From Paramacrobiotus metropolitanus (taxonomy: Eukaryota; Tardigrada; Eutardigrada; Parachela; Macrobiotidae): a stretch of 64,000 nucleotides of DNA. Positions 31,512-43,657 of this stretch are shown one piece after another. The translations under genes were made by a program, and so were the position numbers. Where the stretch lies: contig NW_026570227.1 of NCBI RefSeq assembly GCF_019649055.1, forward strand, positions 2,666,001-2,730,000, read 5' to 3'. Positions within the stretch are counted from its first letter, which is position 1. Every line of letters starts with the position of its first letter. The notes under the pieces were generated by a model, which was not told the DNA's origin, did no database searches, and saw only the letters and a list, made by a program, of their open reading frames with translations.

Positions 31512-31529
31512 TATTCAGTTTCGAATACC
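31512..31529 (-). repeat. Right terminal inverted repeat of the Harbinger element
   Basis: Reverse complement of the 18-bp left repeat, 18 of 18 identical. Confidence 0.75.
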
Positions 31530-32029
31530 ACCATTATATTAGTGCTTGAAAGTTGAAATACTTGCAGAAGGCTACGTGTATTTTTATCTATTTTTAGTGT
31601 CTTTAACTGCCTAATCATACTCCAAAAGGCACTGCAAAATCGCTTATAAGACTGAAAAAATAATTTTGATATCATAAATATCTACGTATCTTGTAGACAG
31701 TTCGTAGTATGTGCAGATTCCGAGCCGTTCGACGACACAATACCCCTGGGCAATCCTCGGATCATGCATACACTACGAACAGCATAAGCAACCGGTTTCC
31801 CTGATTGCGATGGTAGCCACCGGAAACAGTGGCAGATAACCGGAAAATGTCCAAAAAACGTTCGCACTAGCCCGACTGATTTCTAAACTTATCTAAAAGA
31901 AACAGTTATCCAGATTTTATCCGGATTTTACTGTTTGCAAACCATCGACTGGAACGTATCTGCTGGACAGGCGGTGTTTAAACCTTTAATCGACGCCGGA
32001 TTTATTAAGACACGGAACCTTCTAGCATA
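31530..32029. other. Non-coding spacer
   Basis: No gene or element that I can support between the Harbinger right end and the signal-peptide exon at 32,030. Confidence 0.4.
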
Positions 32030-33051
32030 ATGTTTCTTACTGTATCTTGCGGTACGTTTTTGCTGCTGTCCAAAGTTTGCTCTGGGACATTGGCAAGGAA
32101 ATCTTCACCTAGTAAGTGCCACTATTACAACGGTCTAGAGGGGAAATTCAATACCAAACGCACATGTACAGATAAATTGAATGTACAGATAAATTGAATT
32201 GGATTTTCTGTTGATGTCATAGCTCGAACGACTACAAAAACTATTTCCGAAGATAATGCCGACGACACTGATAATGACGACTTCCGGCGTTCTCCGTGGG
32301 ACGCATGCGCGACGAAGACTGCCAACGCCAGACAACGGAGCACTGCAACCCGTTTCAAGTGGGCTTGGGCTACCAGGACTACAAGCATTGTCCGGACGTG
32401 AAAGGATACGAGATTGTGTGCTTAGGTATGCCACCCGACACCGACGAAATCAAGCAGCTAACCCGTTCCATCGCGCAACCCCCGCTGCGCCCTGTTATGC
32501 TGTACATGAACGACGGACCGGCGTTGCAACGCGATAACTTCCGCCCCATTCAGCAACAAGTCATTAGTTTCGTACTGCGCAACTGCGAACACAGTCGTTC
32601 GTTCAACCGACTGCGAAATTTACGCTTCACTAATTTGCTGGAGTTTAACGCGTGGCTGTGCGACGAATTAGAAATTAGGAAGGCTGATTTTAAACACTAC
32701 AAAAAATTACGGATATTCGTTATTGGCGGAGCGCCCTCTGGCTCGACGATCCGATCACTAGAAAAGGACAGCTTTACCGATCTGCCAGATCTCCGACTAT
32801 TGTCATTGGAATTCGAATTCAGTGCGACTTATTTTCCACGGAAACTCCGGGAGTACTCACTGGATCTGCATTGTGGATGTGAGTTCGCGTGGTTTCGACG
32901 CTGGTGGAAGGGGAATAGGAAACTATTTCAGGAAGCCAGTGAAGACGATCTGTACAAGCTCTTTCAAAAGCTCGTTGTATCGGAAGACAACTCTGTATTT
33001 GCCGGTGGATTGCGAGGCATTCCCACTGACAGTATCCGCGGTGGATTTTGA
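32030..33051 (+). CDS. Secreted LRRCT-like family protein (copy 2)
   Basis: A candidate signal-peptide exon begins at ATG 32030 (MFLTVSCGTFLLLSKVCSGTLA) with a GTAAGT donor at 32,112. The main exon is open from about 32,285 to 33,051. It contains cysteine-bearing N-terminal sequence (DEDCQRQTTEHC), leucine-rich stretches (FTDLPDLRLLSLEFEF) and a CxC-x-FAWFRRWWKGN pattern like an LRR C-terminal cap. Just upstream of 32,296 the frame is blocked by a TGA, and compared with copy 1 one base seems missing, so the 5' join is unclear. Family function unknown; the cap and signal peptide point to an extracellular protein. Confidence 0.5.
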
Positions 33052-34085
33052 ACAGGATGAATTTTCCATCAACGACGAAAAATGTTTGTAATGGATGTGC
33101 AGTTTCGTAGCGGAGCAAAAAGAGTCGAGATTGCATAACGTTTTCGATGGGTGTGTTTTATGTGGTCGCCCGTATTTATGGTTTACAAGTTTAGTGTATA
33201 ATGTACATAGTGCAACAACATGCTGTGGAACTGGACATTGCCTTTCCACAGCGCTCACTGTGATTTGAGCACAATCATCTAATTAATGCTCTGATGGACG
33301 GTTAAGTCAATGTGAATATGCCAAAGGAGGAAACACTATCGCATTTACTGAGGTTATTTACATTTACAGAGTCCATATCAGTTAGAGTCAGTTACTTGTT
33401 CCCGTCGAAACGCATCACTAACAACAAGAACATTACCTGCGCCACCGCACTCGCATATGTACAGATGCATCTATCAGCCGCTCGTCCTTTTTAACCAAAA
33501 CAGCGTCAGGGATGCAGTCCTCGCTGACTGCTTGCTTCATTTTCATCTGATGTTGTCAACGAACACAAGTTTAAAATATCAGTTGAACAGTAACTGAACA
33601 TTTTCGTATTTTGAATTTGGGCAGTAGTACATTATTTTCTTAGTCTTTTTATTGTGCTGCGTCAAAGAATGCTAGATGATCGCCGCCACCGCCCAGGGTG
33701 GCGGTGGGTAATGGGTATCGCACCGACTCAGCCTTCGCACATGGTGACAGACAGACAGAGATGCGTGGCACACGGTAGACGTTTTCGGCATTATTTCGAT
33801 TTGCTCTCATCAACTCGGACAATCTCCTCGCGGAAAAAATCGCATTTCCGTGTTGTTATCGCTTTGTACGATATTCCCGTCTACGATTTCCTATTTTTGT
33901 AGGGGCTTTGCGCCTTTATTTGTTTTTCCTCGAAAATCTGTAAGCCGTCAGTTTGTGGCGCGGTTGTCGGTGCTTTTGTTTCCATGCAGCGCTGACGCCG
34001 CTTCAGCAACAAGTACAAATTAGTCAAGAAGTCCTCCAAATTTCAACGGTTTCAGTGCCATCTGCAGCCAGTCCTAGCCGAAATC
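33052..34085. other. Non-coding DNA
   Basis: No supported gene; an open stretch at 33,654-33,902 shows no recognisable domain and no clear coding character. Confidence 0.35.
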
Positions 34086-36587
34086 ATGTGTGGCGAATTT
34101 CAACACATAAACAGTGTGCACGTTATGGGACGCGATGGCCGACTGCGCTACGGCCATGTGGTAGGCGTAGCGAAAGACGGGCGGGCTATTTGTCGATCTA
34201 CTCTGTCCCAACCGTCGACGCGAATTTTACACCCTGCAAAACTACTTCCTACCACGCTCCCAATCTGGAGAAATCCTGGCCGAACTGTACGCTTCCCAAC
34301 TGCCAACCATCCCCGTGGTCGTCCTGGTGGCGGAAACCCCGTGCGGTCCATGGATCTGGGTCCCTGGTGCCATGCCCTGCCACGGACCCGGTGTTTGGTA
34401 CGCGTGCTACGAAGCGGCGGTTGTCCAATGGGACGATGTTATCACTGGACTATCCTGCACGAATATCGTCTCGATTGCGCGGATCCGCTGTTTGACTCGT
34501 ACACTTCGGGCAGGAAGGTCCCGAAGGGTGCTCTACTGAAGGCAATTGTGGAAAGTGAGCTGGATAGACGCTCTGTAGCTGCAGATGTCGAGTGTGCTCA
34601 GCTACACAGACGCATGGCTCCGGGAACGTTTTCCGTCCACCGTTTCCGGCTGGACGAAAGTCTTCCCTGGCTACCTCACCATGGTCTTGTGTAATTCAAT
34701 TTCGCTCGCAAATTGTCACTTGCCCTTTACGGATCAGCAAATTGGCCAATCCACAAACGACGTCAGATCACAGAGAGGTAAAGCGCCACATGGGTGGTTG
34801 ATGCTCGGTAAGCTGAACTGAACCGCAAAAAGTGGGTATTAGCCAACCGACCACATGTCGCGTGCTCCATACTCAAGGGCTCAATATTATCGTGTGTTGG
34901 GTGATCAATGTGTTAAACCGTAAAATGCAAGCGACCAATTTGCGAGTAGATTCGGTCACTCGAGATATTTATTGTTCTATATCGTGACGGTTTTCAGAGC
35001 ACGCTTGAACGCTTCCGTGGCGAATGGATGCCCCCGACAAGGGATGATTTCAGCGGGTTTCCACCGACTCCAGTTGTTGCAGCAGCTGTGGTATCAGGCG
35101 CGCTCTGAGTTTAAACTTGTGACCGCCGTTGAGTGAACACTCACACACACGTTACAGCCATACAGAGCTACGCCCGCCACGGCCGGTGCGCGCCGTGAGC
35201 GCGAACCTAGCCTGCAGCGTGAATTAATAAACTTTATTTTTTTAAAATTACGAAATTGCGATATCTTCGATTAACCGGTGGTTAACCGGTGTACGTCGAC
35301 GCGGTTTCCCGAACGCACCGGTGTGTGCCGGTGTGGTTTTTGATAAAAACCACACCGCCTATACCAATTTATTTTTTTGAAATTGCACCGCAATTTTTTC
35401 AAACCGCACCGGTGCACTGGTAAAAAACCGCACCGTTAACAACCCTACCACCGGAATTGTGGCAGGGCGTGTTGCTACAGTCGGACACTGTGACGCAGAC
35501 CCGGCTGCGTGGCGTGTGATCGTCGTGCAACCTGATCATGGATTCTTCAGCCATCACTGCCTGTATCGTCCTGGTTCTGGAACACTCTTTACGGTGCAAG
35601 CGGATTCCCGATCAGCACTGGCACTATCTATCGTCATCGGCGCTTTTCCACTGCCTCCGCCCCGGCACACGCCACGTTGCGCTGATTGACAAGGCGCACA
35701 CGATGAACGCCGACGACTGGTTGCAGATTGTCGACGTGGTACCGTATGTGGCGGCGCGGCAGCCCGGCATCCGTCTGACCACACTGTATCTAGTCGGCTG
35801 CCGGATTACCATGCTGGTTAACCGGGAAACCGATCATTACTACCGTGTCCGCTGTGTGCAGCACTACCCGCACCCAACGCAGGCTAACCCATATCGGCCG
35901 CCGTGTGCGCAGTGCCGTTTGAAGGATTTTGTGCGGGTGTACAGTGGTCTGCCATGTGAAGAACTGCGTATTCTCAATGGTACTGTCGAATGGTACTGGC
36001 CAGTTTACCATGCACCGGATCCTCAGCTACACAAGGGCCCCGTCCTGACGAGGAATATCGCGGAGGCGTGTCTGCCGTTAGAGGAGAATTTCGGCTGAAC
36101 ACTGTGGAATGTTTGCGAAGCGGCGTTGCCGGCGCCGAGTGCAGCTGGAACAGCTGGACCAGTGGCTGACAAAGGTGACCAGTCTGGATGCGAACGACAA
36201 GCTGAATGTAGCTGCTTGCAAGGTACGGTGCACCAACACGAGCTGTTTCTGGGACCTGACTGCTGCGTATTTCTGTGTTCCTGTGGCACTCTGTTTAGTG
36301 AGTTTATTTATTTTTGAACCGTGGACCGATTTCCACTTTTTTAATCACGCATTGTAAGACCGGCACGGACCGTTTGATAAGCGTAGTCTTTAGCTTTTTT
36401 TCGTTGGCAGATGCTGTGCGCCACACAGTCGAAGGATCCGCGTCCGTCGTCGCTTTACCACAAAAACCGATGGTGCCGCGATGGCCTGGTCGAGTGGCAG
36501 TTGGATAATCTGTCGCGTATAACGTTGCACTTCCTCATGCGACTGTCGTCGGAGGAGGAATGGCGCTGGCGCTCCCGAACCCCGTGA
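34086..36587 (+). pseudogene. F-box family gene copy D, divergent and degraded
   Basis: Exon 1 starts at ATG 34086 (MCGEFQHINSVHVMGRDG...LRYGHVVGVAKDG) but loses frame after about 34,185, continuing in other frames with GPWIWVP. The F-box region near 35,450 (LPPELWQGV) hits a stop at about 35,518, then the leucine-rich-like part is open to about 36,098. Exon 4 (36411-36587; MLCATQSKDPRPSS) follows a GGCAG acceptor and is open. Between exon 1 and the F-box lies GC-rich repetitive sequence (35,265-35,445) with an ACCGGTG/CACACCG motif and a hairpin. More diverged and more GC-rich than copies A-C, so an older duplicate. Confidence 0.55.
35265..35445. repeat. ACCGGTG-rich repeat with hairpin, likely transposon relic
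   Basis: Multiple AACCGGTG/GCACCGGTG motifs and a stem-loop at about 35,333-35,357 (GTGTGGTTTTT, loop, AAAAACCACAC). It directly precedes the F-box exon of copy D. Probably a fragment of a short DNA transposon; superfamily not assigned. Confidence 0.45.
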
Positions 36588-36660
36588 TCGTTAGTCACGG
36601 AGCACTGGCATCGTCAACAACTTTTACCATGGTTTTCGCATCACTTTGCGCTATGGCTCT

Positions 36661-36785
36661 GATGGCAGGGTGTAAAACCTGGCAGTGGCACCTGCCAATG
36701 GCACTGCCAGTGGCATGGCATGCGATAAAAACTGGAGACTCTGGCAACTGGCAAGCGATAAAAGCTGGCAAATGCCACAAACAAT
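36661..36785 (+). repeat. Arm 1 of a long inverted repeat (about 125 bp)
   Basis: Begins near GATGGCAGGGTGTAAAACCT and is rich in TGGCA/TGCCA words. Its reverse complement is present almost perfectly (one mismatch seen) at 40,090-40,212. Also internally self-complementary. Confidence 0.75.
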
Positions 36786-39700
36786 ATGGCGGTAGAAACA
36801 GCCAGACGTAACCTCGAAGCTGTTGCTGTTGGTGCACTGAACTTTATCGCAACTTTCAAGTCGGACCACATGTACGGCGGCCTGCAAGTGCAGTCTGGTA
36901 ACAAAGGTCACTCGTACCAGACGTTGTCCAGAAGCCAAACACGGGGTACCGGTCATGAGCTTAACAATAATGAAATCACTTCAGAGCTCTAAGGTAGGCA
37001 TAGCTCAAATTTTACTGAAGTTTCTTTACCTACTCAGAGTAGTGCTATTTTTCTGTTGCACGCAAACAGCACAACAGGATGTCTGGTAAAAATTTGCAAC
37101 AAAAACTATAAAATTTATAATTTTTTGTTGCAGATTTTTTAATAACTAAATATTTCAGTACACAATTAGTCACATTTACAGAAACAACGGAAACAGAAAC
37201 AACAACAACGAAACAGATAGATAAAATACAAGATACATTGCATACTTCTATAGCGCACTGACACCCATATCATCAATAATTCAAACTTACACATACACCC
37301 ACCAAGACAGCAACATCCCGCCAGATACCTCATAAGAATTTTGCTACAATCCACAGAGCAATAAACAATGGTAGTGGATCTTTAGTACGTCTTCACAATC
37401 AGCTCCATTACAAAGTGCTACCCGGTGACTTTCGCAGGTGTCAAGATTGCTGCGGCATCCATACCGAAATTAGAACTGCTTGTGCATAATCAAATACTAC
37501 TAAAAACTACCAATACTACTACGTAGTAACTATTCAGATCAGTTACTACTAATGTCGAATAACTAACACCTTTTCGTACAGTGGGTTATATGCAAATCGG
37601 ATAAGGCTCACTGTACGAAATAGTGCCAAGTTGACACGACGACACAGTAACCATAACACACTAACGCTGCTTCCTAATTCGGCTGCGCTGCGCGAAGCTT
37701 TTTTGTATCAGGTACGGCTAATATCATATTATTTATACAAATTCTGTGTACAAACGAAACAATTAGCTAGGATACTATAATAAAATAACATAATTTCGTA
37801 TTTCCGCAAAAACCTGGAAATACGTAAACATACCCAAACGTCAGTTCATAATTCGCCGTCTGTGAGCGGTAAACCGCTTTTAAAGGTAACACATTAAAGT
37901 ATACAGCACGCTACAACATACTGCAACGATGCAATCATATATTAGCATTTAGCGTTAAAGTGAGAGAACTGCCGTTTAGGATTTCAGTTTACGCGATCAG
38001 TTTTACAAAAAAAGCAAACAACTGAACCAAACAAAATGTTCACACTGCGCGCTTGTAGCGCTCTCATAACATGTTTTGGCTGGAAGTACTGTAACATTAT
38101 CGCTTATAATGGTGTCGGCCAGTTACCGGCAACGTGATGTTTGGATGTGGAGCTTCATTGTAGCATGAAAAACGCGACGCGTCGAGTGCGTGCATACTGC
38201 CTGCTTCATTTTATACAGCCGCCGAAGAGCAGTCTTCATGTTTGTGTTACTATTACTGCTGCTTGTGAGTTGCTGATTGTTTGCTGAATATGAAGGCCAA
38301 AATAAAGCACGCTATAAAAGATCCAGACAAGCAATAATCCCACTACTAAGCCGTGTAGCGTTAACGTATTACGGTATAAGTGGGTCAGTAAACTCGTAGT
38401 GCATATGAAGCCGCGTATTTGAAATACGCGGCTTCATATGCACTACGGTAAACTCAGTATCATGACACTGTTCCACGTATACCTATTTGCAGAAGGTAAT
38501 AAGCCAGCGACAATTATTAGTGATGCCTTCGAGAAATTTAACGGTTTATCAATTAAAAGCGCAACATTGTCCGGGCGGAGGTACGTACAGCGTTCGTGTT
38601 TGTTTTGTAGTAGTACAGTAAAATCTCTCTGTGGAATACAGGCACGGTTATAATATTATCAGTCTCGTATTTAACCGGATGCATTTTATAAAGGACAACT
38701 GCCCACAGAGGCCCTGGTATATTTTAGATCGGGGCGGGAGAAAGTAGCAGTATTTTGTAATTGTAACATTAAGACAGTAGCAAGTGTCTGTAGCGCATTA
38801 CAAATTTAAATTACAGTATTTAATTAGAATTTTACAAGTTTCATTTAGAGTTAATTTTAACTATAATAAAATTAGTATTTCAAGGTTGATAAAATCAGAA
38901 CACTCTATCGAGATACAGTACTTTTACATAAGTACTGTAATCACATACGAAATTACTTTTTCACAAACAACGTGGAAGTTGCTCGCAGTTATTTACGGTA
39001 TATGATCGCATCCGGTATCTCTATTGCATTGCAAGATATAGTTGGTTTCGCTTTAAGTCTTCGAATACTTCACCATATTGTAGCAATAGGAATTACACTG
39101 TACAGCAAATGGTAGTGTTAATAGCCTTGGTTTACTTTTTTATGGGTTGTTTTCTTGGAGATCGGAACCCTTACTTCCCATACGTTCTGCAGACCGAACC
39201 AACGGGTTAGAATTTTCTGAAATTAGTGTTGCTGCAGCTCCCTCCGAGCCTTACTAATTATGCTCCGGTGAATTTGACCCGCACTTTCCGCGCTCACGCG
39301 TTTCTTAAGCTTATCAGTCTGCTTTGCTCGCTGAAGCTTGCTTTAAATACTTGCTCCTCTAGCAAAAATCTTACATCGTGCTGCTTAACCGCAACTGGAA
39401 GAGCGTGCCTTCCAGCCCGTGTGATCGTTAAACAGCTTCCGGTCAGCATCGCTAGCCTTTCTGTCGTGTTCTCTTGCTCGCATGCTTTTTGACAGGTTTC
39501 GGCTACTACTGCGGATATATGTTACCATTTAACAGTCTAGGAAGGCAATGATATTTACCGGTTTAAAGTACTCGTAATAATTTGTTATCACGGCACTACA
39601 CTTTCCTCACACCGACAGATCGCGATAAGCTGACAGTAAGGTGGATTATTCGACCCGCCTACTGTTAACCGGTAAGTACTATGCTCACTTCTATTTAAAT

Positions 39701-40089
39701 TTTCGGTAGAGTAGCAATTTCTGAAGATTTACCTAAATTATCAAAAAGGTAGTACGTACGTACTAAGTGAAATCAAATTAGTACCATGCCAAGTATGCGG
39801 CAGATCGGCAATGCGATTCAGGACACAAAGACAACAGGTATCTTATGTTTTACTGGAATATTTAAGTCGTAGGTCACTCCACTAAAGCTTAAAATTACCG
39901 TTGTCTTTATGCCTCGAATTCCGATCATCGCAGCTCACGACCAACATCCCGTGCTCGGCTTCTGGATAATACCTGGCGCGCTGATCTTTGTAATCAAGCA
40001 ATTTGAAAGACGTGTTATACTTTACTTCCCACTTTCACGCTGTTAGATATGCGCAGTTACGACATCCGCACCTGGCTGTACCCACCACT
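36786..40089. other. Gene-poor AT-rich region between inverted repeat arms
   Basis: No supported gene in 3.3 kb. Holds a hairpin at 37,571-37,620 (arms TTTCGTACAGTG / CACTGTACGAAA), the 51-bp perfect palindrome at 38,396-38,446 and scattered low-complexity DNA. Confidence 0.5.
38396..38446. repeat. 51-bp perfect palindrome flanked by 8-bp direct repeats
   Basis: Arms of 25 bp (starting GTAGTGCATATGAAGCCGCG) around a single G are exactly complementary. GTAAACTC occurs directly to the left (38,388-38,395) and again at 38,448-38,455, like a target-site duplication. Confidence 0.8.
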
Positions 40090-40212
40090 ATATTGTTTGT
40101 GGCATCTGCCAGCTTTTATCGCTTGCCAGTTGCCAGAGTCTCCAGTTTTTATCGCATGCCATGCCACTGGCAGTGCCATTGGCAGGTGCCACTGCCAGGT
40201 TTTACACCCTGC
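40090..40212 (-). repeat. Arm 2 of the long inverted repeat
   Basis: Reverse complement of 36,661-36,785, ending ...GGTTTTACACCCTGC. A related but diverged TGGCA-rich stretch occurs at about 60,165-60,235. Confidence 0.75.
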
Positions 40213-40507
40213 CTGGCTCTGATAACTGCTTTTTCTGCTCTTGGCACGCCAATTTAACCGGTACTCAGAAGTTTTACGTGTGTCTGCTTTCGTTTGTTGT
40301 ATTCTTTATTTTTCACTGCACTGTTGGTGACTGGTCAGAAAAAAAAACGTCGAAAACCGCACGTTCCTTGTTCGGAGCTGTTCCGCAGCAGTTGTACGAG
40401 ACGTGCCTGCACAGTGCAGCACTTCACTTACTCGGTTAGTGCTGCTGCGAATCAAATCCACCACGACACAACGGAAGCACCAAATGTCGGTTCACAACCC
40501 GAACAAT

Positions 40508-40759
40508 CTACTGCATGCGGGGAACGTGCGAATATGTCCTGCACATGTGGTAACGTATTTTCACTGTGTCCGCGCGCCGCGCCCGGTGCTTAGCGTCGCT
40601 TGGAGGCATTACACGGATGAGTAACGCCATCAGATGCACTTCGCCTTGCTCGGCGGCGATGTTGCGTGGTGGCAGATGGCCCTGAACGAGACCGTTGTAG
40701 TGCAAAATAGCCATAATTAATTTTGCCCGGCGGACTACCCAGCGGCACGAAGTTGCCAT
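40508..40759 (-). pseudogene. Relic of a protein-kinase catalytic loop
   Basis: The short minus-strand frame contains AILHYNGLVQGHLPPRNIAA, clearly related to FLHSNGLVHGDLKPANIVL of the kinase at 41-42 kb, with the catalytic Asp replaced by His and Lys by Pro. Little else of a kinase remains. A decayed paralogue or lost exon. Confidence 0.5.
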
Positions 40760-40809
40760 CGTTCTCTGATGGTTCTAGTCGACTGTAAATCAGGCTCGCT
40801 CTATGATCG

Positions 40810-42316
40810 TCAAAGAAATGTGCTCACGCTGGCGCTTGATTTGTGGCTGCGGTCAGCACCAGCGTTGTTCGCCGTAATGATCACCAGCTCATCGAAGAGC
40901 TGCTGTGCCGAAGGCCGATCATCAGCGCAGACCATCAAACACCGGCGCGCGCAAGCAGTTAGCCCCATGTCGACTAGCGCCGTGTTAATAACAACCGGGG
41001 CATAGTCACGCAAAATCAGGTACTCCAGTTGGCAACAATTGAGCGGCTGTTCCCATCGTTGCCGGTAATTATATCACCCTGACTGTTGCAGTACACCTCC
41101 GTATACTGACCCGTTACGCAGTGAAGGAACTGAACGATAATACAGCCAAAACTCCAGATATCCGTGGATGGGCCGGGCAGCGCTTGCCACACCCTGTCTG
41201 GTGCGCATCCTAAGATCCTGAGCATTTCCGGCGATATGTAGCGTACACTATCCTCCAGGATGTTGGCCTTCTGCCCGCGAACGACGCTGCGCAGTACAGT
41301 ATCAAGGCAGTCCCAGTCGGAAATCCGCAGTTGCTTCGGATCAGGATCGGCACCGTGCAGAACAATATTTGCTGGTTTCAGGTCGCCGTGTACAAGACCG
41401 TTGCTATGCAGGAACGCTAGTCCGTCGGCGATTTGCGTAGCATAATGCGCAGCCAGTACGGGATTCATCAACGTTTCGGTGCTCTGCATCACACGCTTAA
41501 TGCGTTCTCGAGATCGCCATCTAAAAGGCGGTAGCCAGTGAAAACGATTGTAAAGACTAAATCGGCCAGCCGATCCGTGGTTAAAACTATTAATAATTTA
41601 ATTAAACAATAATTCAATATGATTTATTTTAAATCAACTTAATAATTTAAGATAGTATTTCAATCATTTTATTTCAGCTTTAATAAAAACTTTTGAGCTT
41701 TTAGTTAAGTTTTAATAAAAACAGGATACAACAGGAATATCCAAGGGCATAGACCATCGGTGCGGGGTTCGAACAGACAACCGCTTATTTGCAAATATGC
41801 GCTAAAACTCGAAGCTTATACTTTTTTATTTCAGCACTGTTTGCAGAGCTCAGTAGGCGCGTTTTATATTTTATTGCACTTCACTCGGTGGCGTATAATT
41901 TTTTAATTTTTTTTTTGCTTCTGTTCAGTAAGAGAGAACATAGCGAAATACCAATTTTGTAATAATATATTTGACGTACCGGGGTTATAATCCATCATCA
42001 ACTGAACAAATTCTCCGAAATGAGAAGAAGAATAAATTGTGATCGAATGGTACGCGGCGAGATGGGGATGTTTAAGCCTTAAAAGCAAGCCAAATCTCTC
42101 GAGAAGTCTTTGCTTCGTTTCCATATTTTCCTGGATATTCAACCATTGTATTGCCGCTCTCTTGACAGCCACGGTACTTGGTCCAGCATAATCGCCGCAC
42201 TGTGTAATTTCCGTCAGGAACATTGAAGAAAATGCTCCTTGCCTAAGGTAATCCCAATTCCCATAGACATACTGGCAATTGGCACCCATCTGAACAATTG
42301 GTGTGATACTGGCCAT
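40810..42316 (-). pseudogene. Serine/threonine protein kinase, split by frameshifts
   Basis: Exon 1 (42316-41980) carries the N-lobe: glycine-loop-like YLRQGAFSSMF, VAVKR with the ATP-anchoring Lys, and a helix-C region. GTACGT donor. Exon 2 begins at 41,520 after a TTTTAG acceptor, in phase, with hinge-like GDLENALSV; a frameshift near 41,495 is needed to continue. The C-lobe has HGDLKPAN (catalytic loop) and ISDWD where DFG is expected, then SPEMLR and DIWSFGCI. A second frameshift near 41,035 precedes the C-terminal helices (DDRPSAQQLFDEL), ending at about 40,810. DWD instead of DFG is uncommon. Either a pseudogene or an intact gene with base errors. Confidence 0.7.
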
Positions 42317-43080
42317 TCCGGGGATTTACGACTCAAGATACTTAAAGAATGAAATACAGCGGAGAACCATTCATCACACATGCAGAATACTCGTTTGGTA
42401 AATAATTTTGTGTCTGATATTATATGGACGAATATCTACATCTATATGGTTCACTTGCACGCCTGCAGCATTCAGTTCTGACTGCCTTATGATTTTGACT
42501 TTGTCAGGGGCGAGAAACTCGTACATCACACACAGGTTAAGCAATGTTTACCTTCCGGCGTTGTATATGTATGAACCGCTGTGTGAACAGACTTGCAAAC
42601 TGGCAACACATTCTCACCTTGCCGTTATCAGATTCTTTTCACCGGTACGACCGTATGAGCATGTACAGTATCTGTACATATTCACATTCATAGTAAAAAT
42701 TAATAATGTATGACATACCGCTGCACGTATAACTTTACTTTCTGTCCTCACAAATTTCACATCTCTTGTAGCCTACCGTTCGACACGATGAAAAAACCTT
42801 TCGGAAGGATTGCTTTACCTTTCTAATGTCCATCGGAAACTAGACGTTTTTTTATCCTAATAATGGTTTCCCAATGCAAGCAGATTTATCATACAGAAAA
42901 AGCCGCATGAAGCAGCGCAATCAAAAAATTAATGAAAAGAAACATGTGCCCGTCGAGCCCTTCGCACTGTTTTTACACCGTCAATTCTTCCGACAAAGTG
43001 GCACGGGTTCCGCAGATACTTCTAGTCTTGCAGGTGGACAGTATCACCTACCAAAAAGGAGGCATTAAAAACCAAAATAG
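42317..43080. other. Non-coding spacer
   Basis: No supported gene or repeat. Confidence 0.35.
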
Positions 43081-43657
43081 TCAGCTTTGCACAGCCGTAC
43101 GATTTTCAGGGTTACTTACCACTAGGAATTTGTTAAGAAAATTATAGCAACCGCTAAGAATTACAGCTTCCAGAATGTCGCACCAAGGCTCCTTACCGAT
43201 TTTAAACCGTGCCGTCTTAATGCCGCTCACCACGGCGCCCCTTTCAGTTCCCCCCGAATCTCCCTGGCCGACCGCCGGATGCTGCGCTGGGTTCACTGTT
43301 TCGTGAACAGGCACTGCTGGCGCAGTAGGAGTTCCGGCTGTAGTCGGTCCGCCAGGGTGTTCCTTGGAATGACTTCTCGGTGCTTGTCCGTTTGGATCCA
43401 GAATGGACGTTCGAGGGGCTCCCGTCTGCAGTGTGTGGTGGTGTCTGCGGTCACATCCACGTTAACGATAAAGGAGAACGTGGACACCGTCTGGCCCGTT
43501 GCAGACTCCGCAGTCTCCCAAATGATGGTGGCGTTGGCATTCCTGGTTGTGGTTGTTCTGTAATCGAGCGTTCGCTGAAGCTCTCGTCGTTGGCCGAGTG
43601 GAACGTGGTATCACCCTCCGAGAGTGAGTCAAAAGAGAAATCCGTTATCTCCTCCAT
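43081..43657 (-). CDS. Possible hypothetical gene in pieces
   Basis: From ATG 43657 the minus strand encodes MEEITDFSFDSLSEGDTTFH and a Ser/Pro-rich region to about 43,454; an overlapping frame (to about 43,293) has TFSFIVNVDVTADTTTHC, and a third (43,314-43,081) continues. These may be parts of one gene broken by indels. No domain recognised. Confidence 0.25.

Larger units (their letters stand above)
27735..31529. mobile_element. PIF/Harbinger DNA transposon, two genes
   Basis: Bounded by an 18-bp perfect terminal inverted repeat, GGTATTCGAAACTGAATA at 27735-27752 and its reverse complement at 31512-31529; similarity continues a little inwards. Inside are the two genes expected of the superfamily, a Myb/SANT-like protein (plus) and a DDE transposase (minus), tail to tail. 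I could not confirm a 3-bp target-site duplication next to these repeats. About 3.8 kb long. Confidence 0.8.

Noticed and set aside
41760-41800. Possible tRNA or tRNA-derived SINE (GGTTCGAA B-box-like string)
   Set aside because: No matching A box, no cloverleaf arms and no CCA-like end could be found around it.
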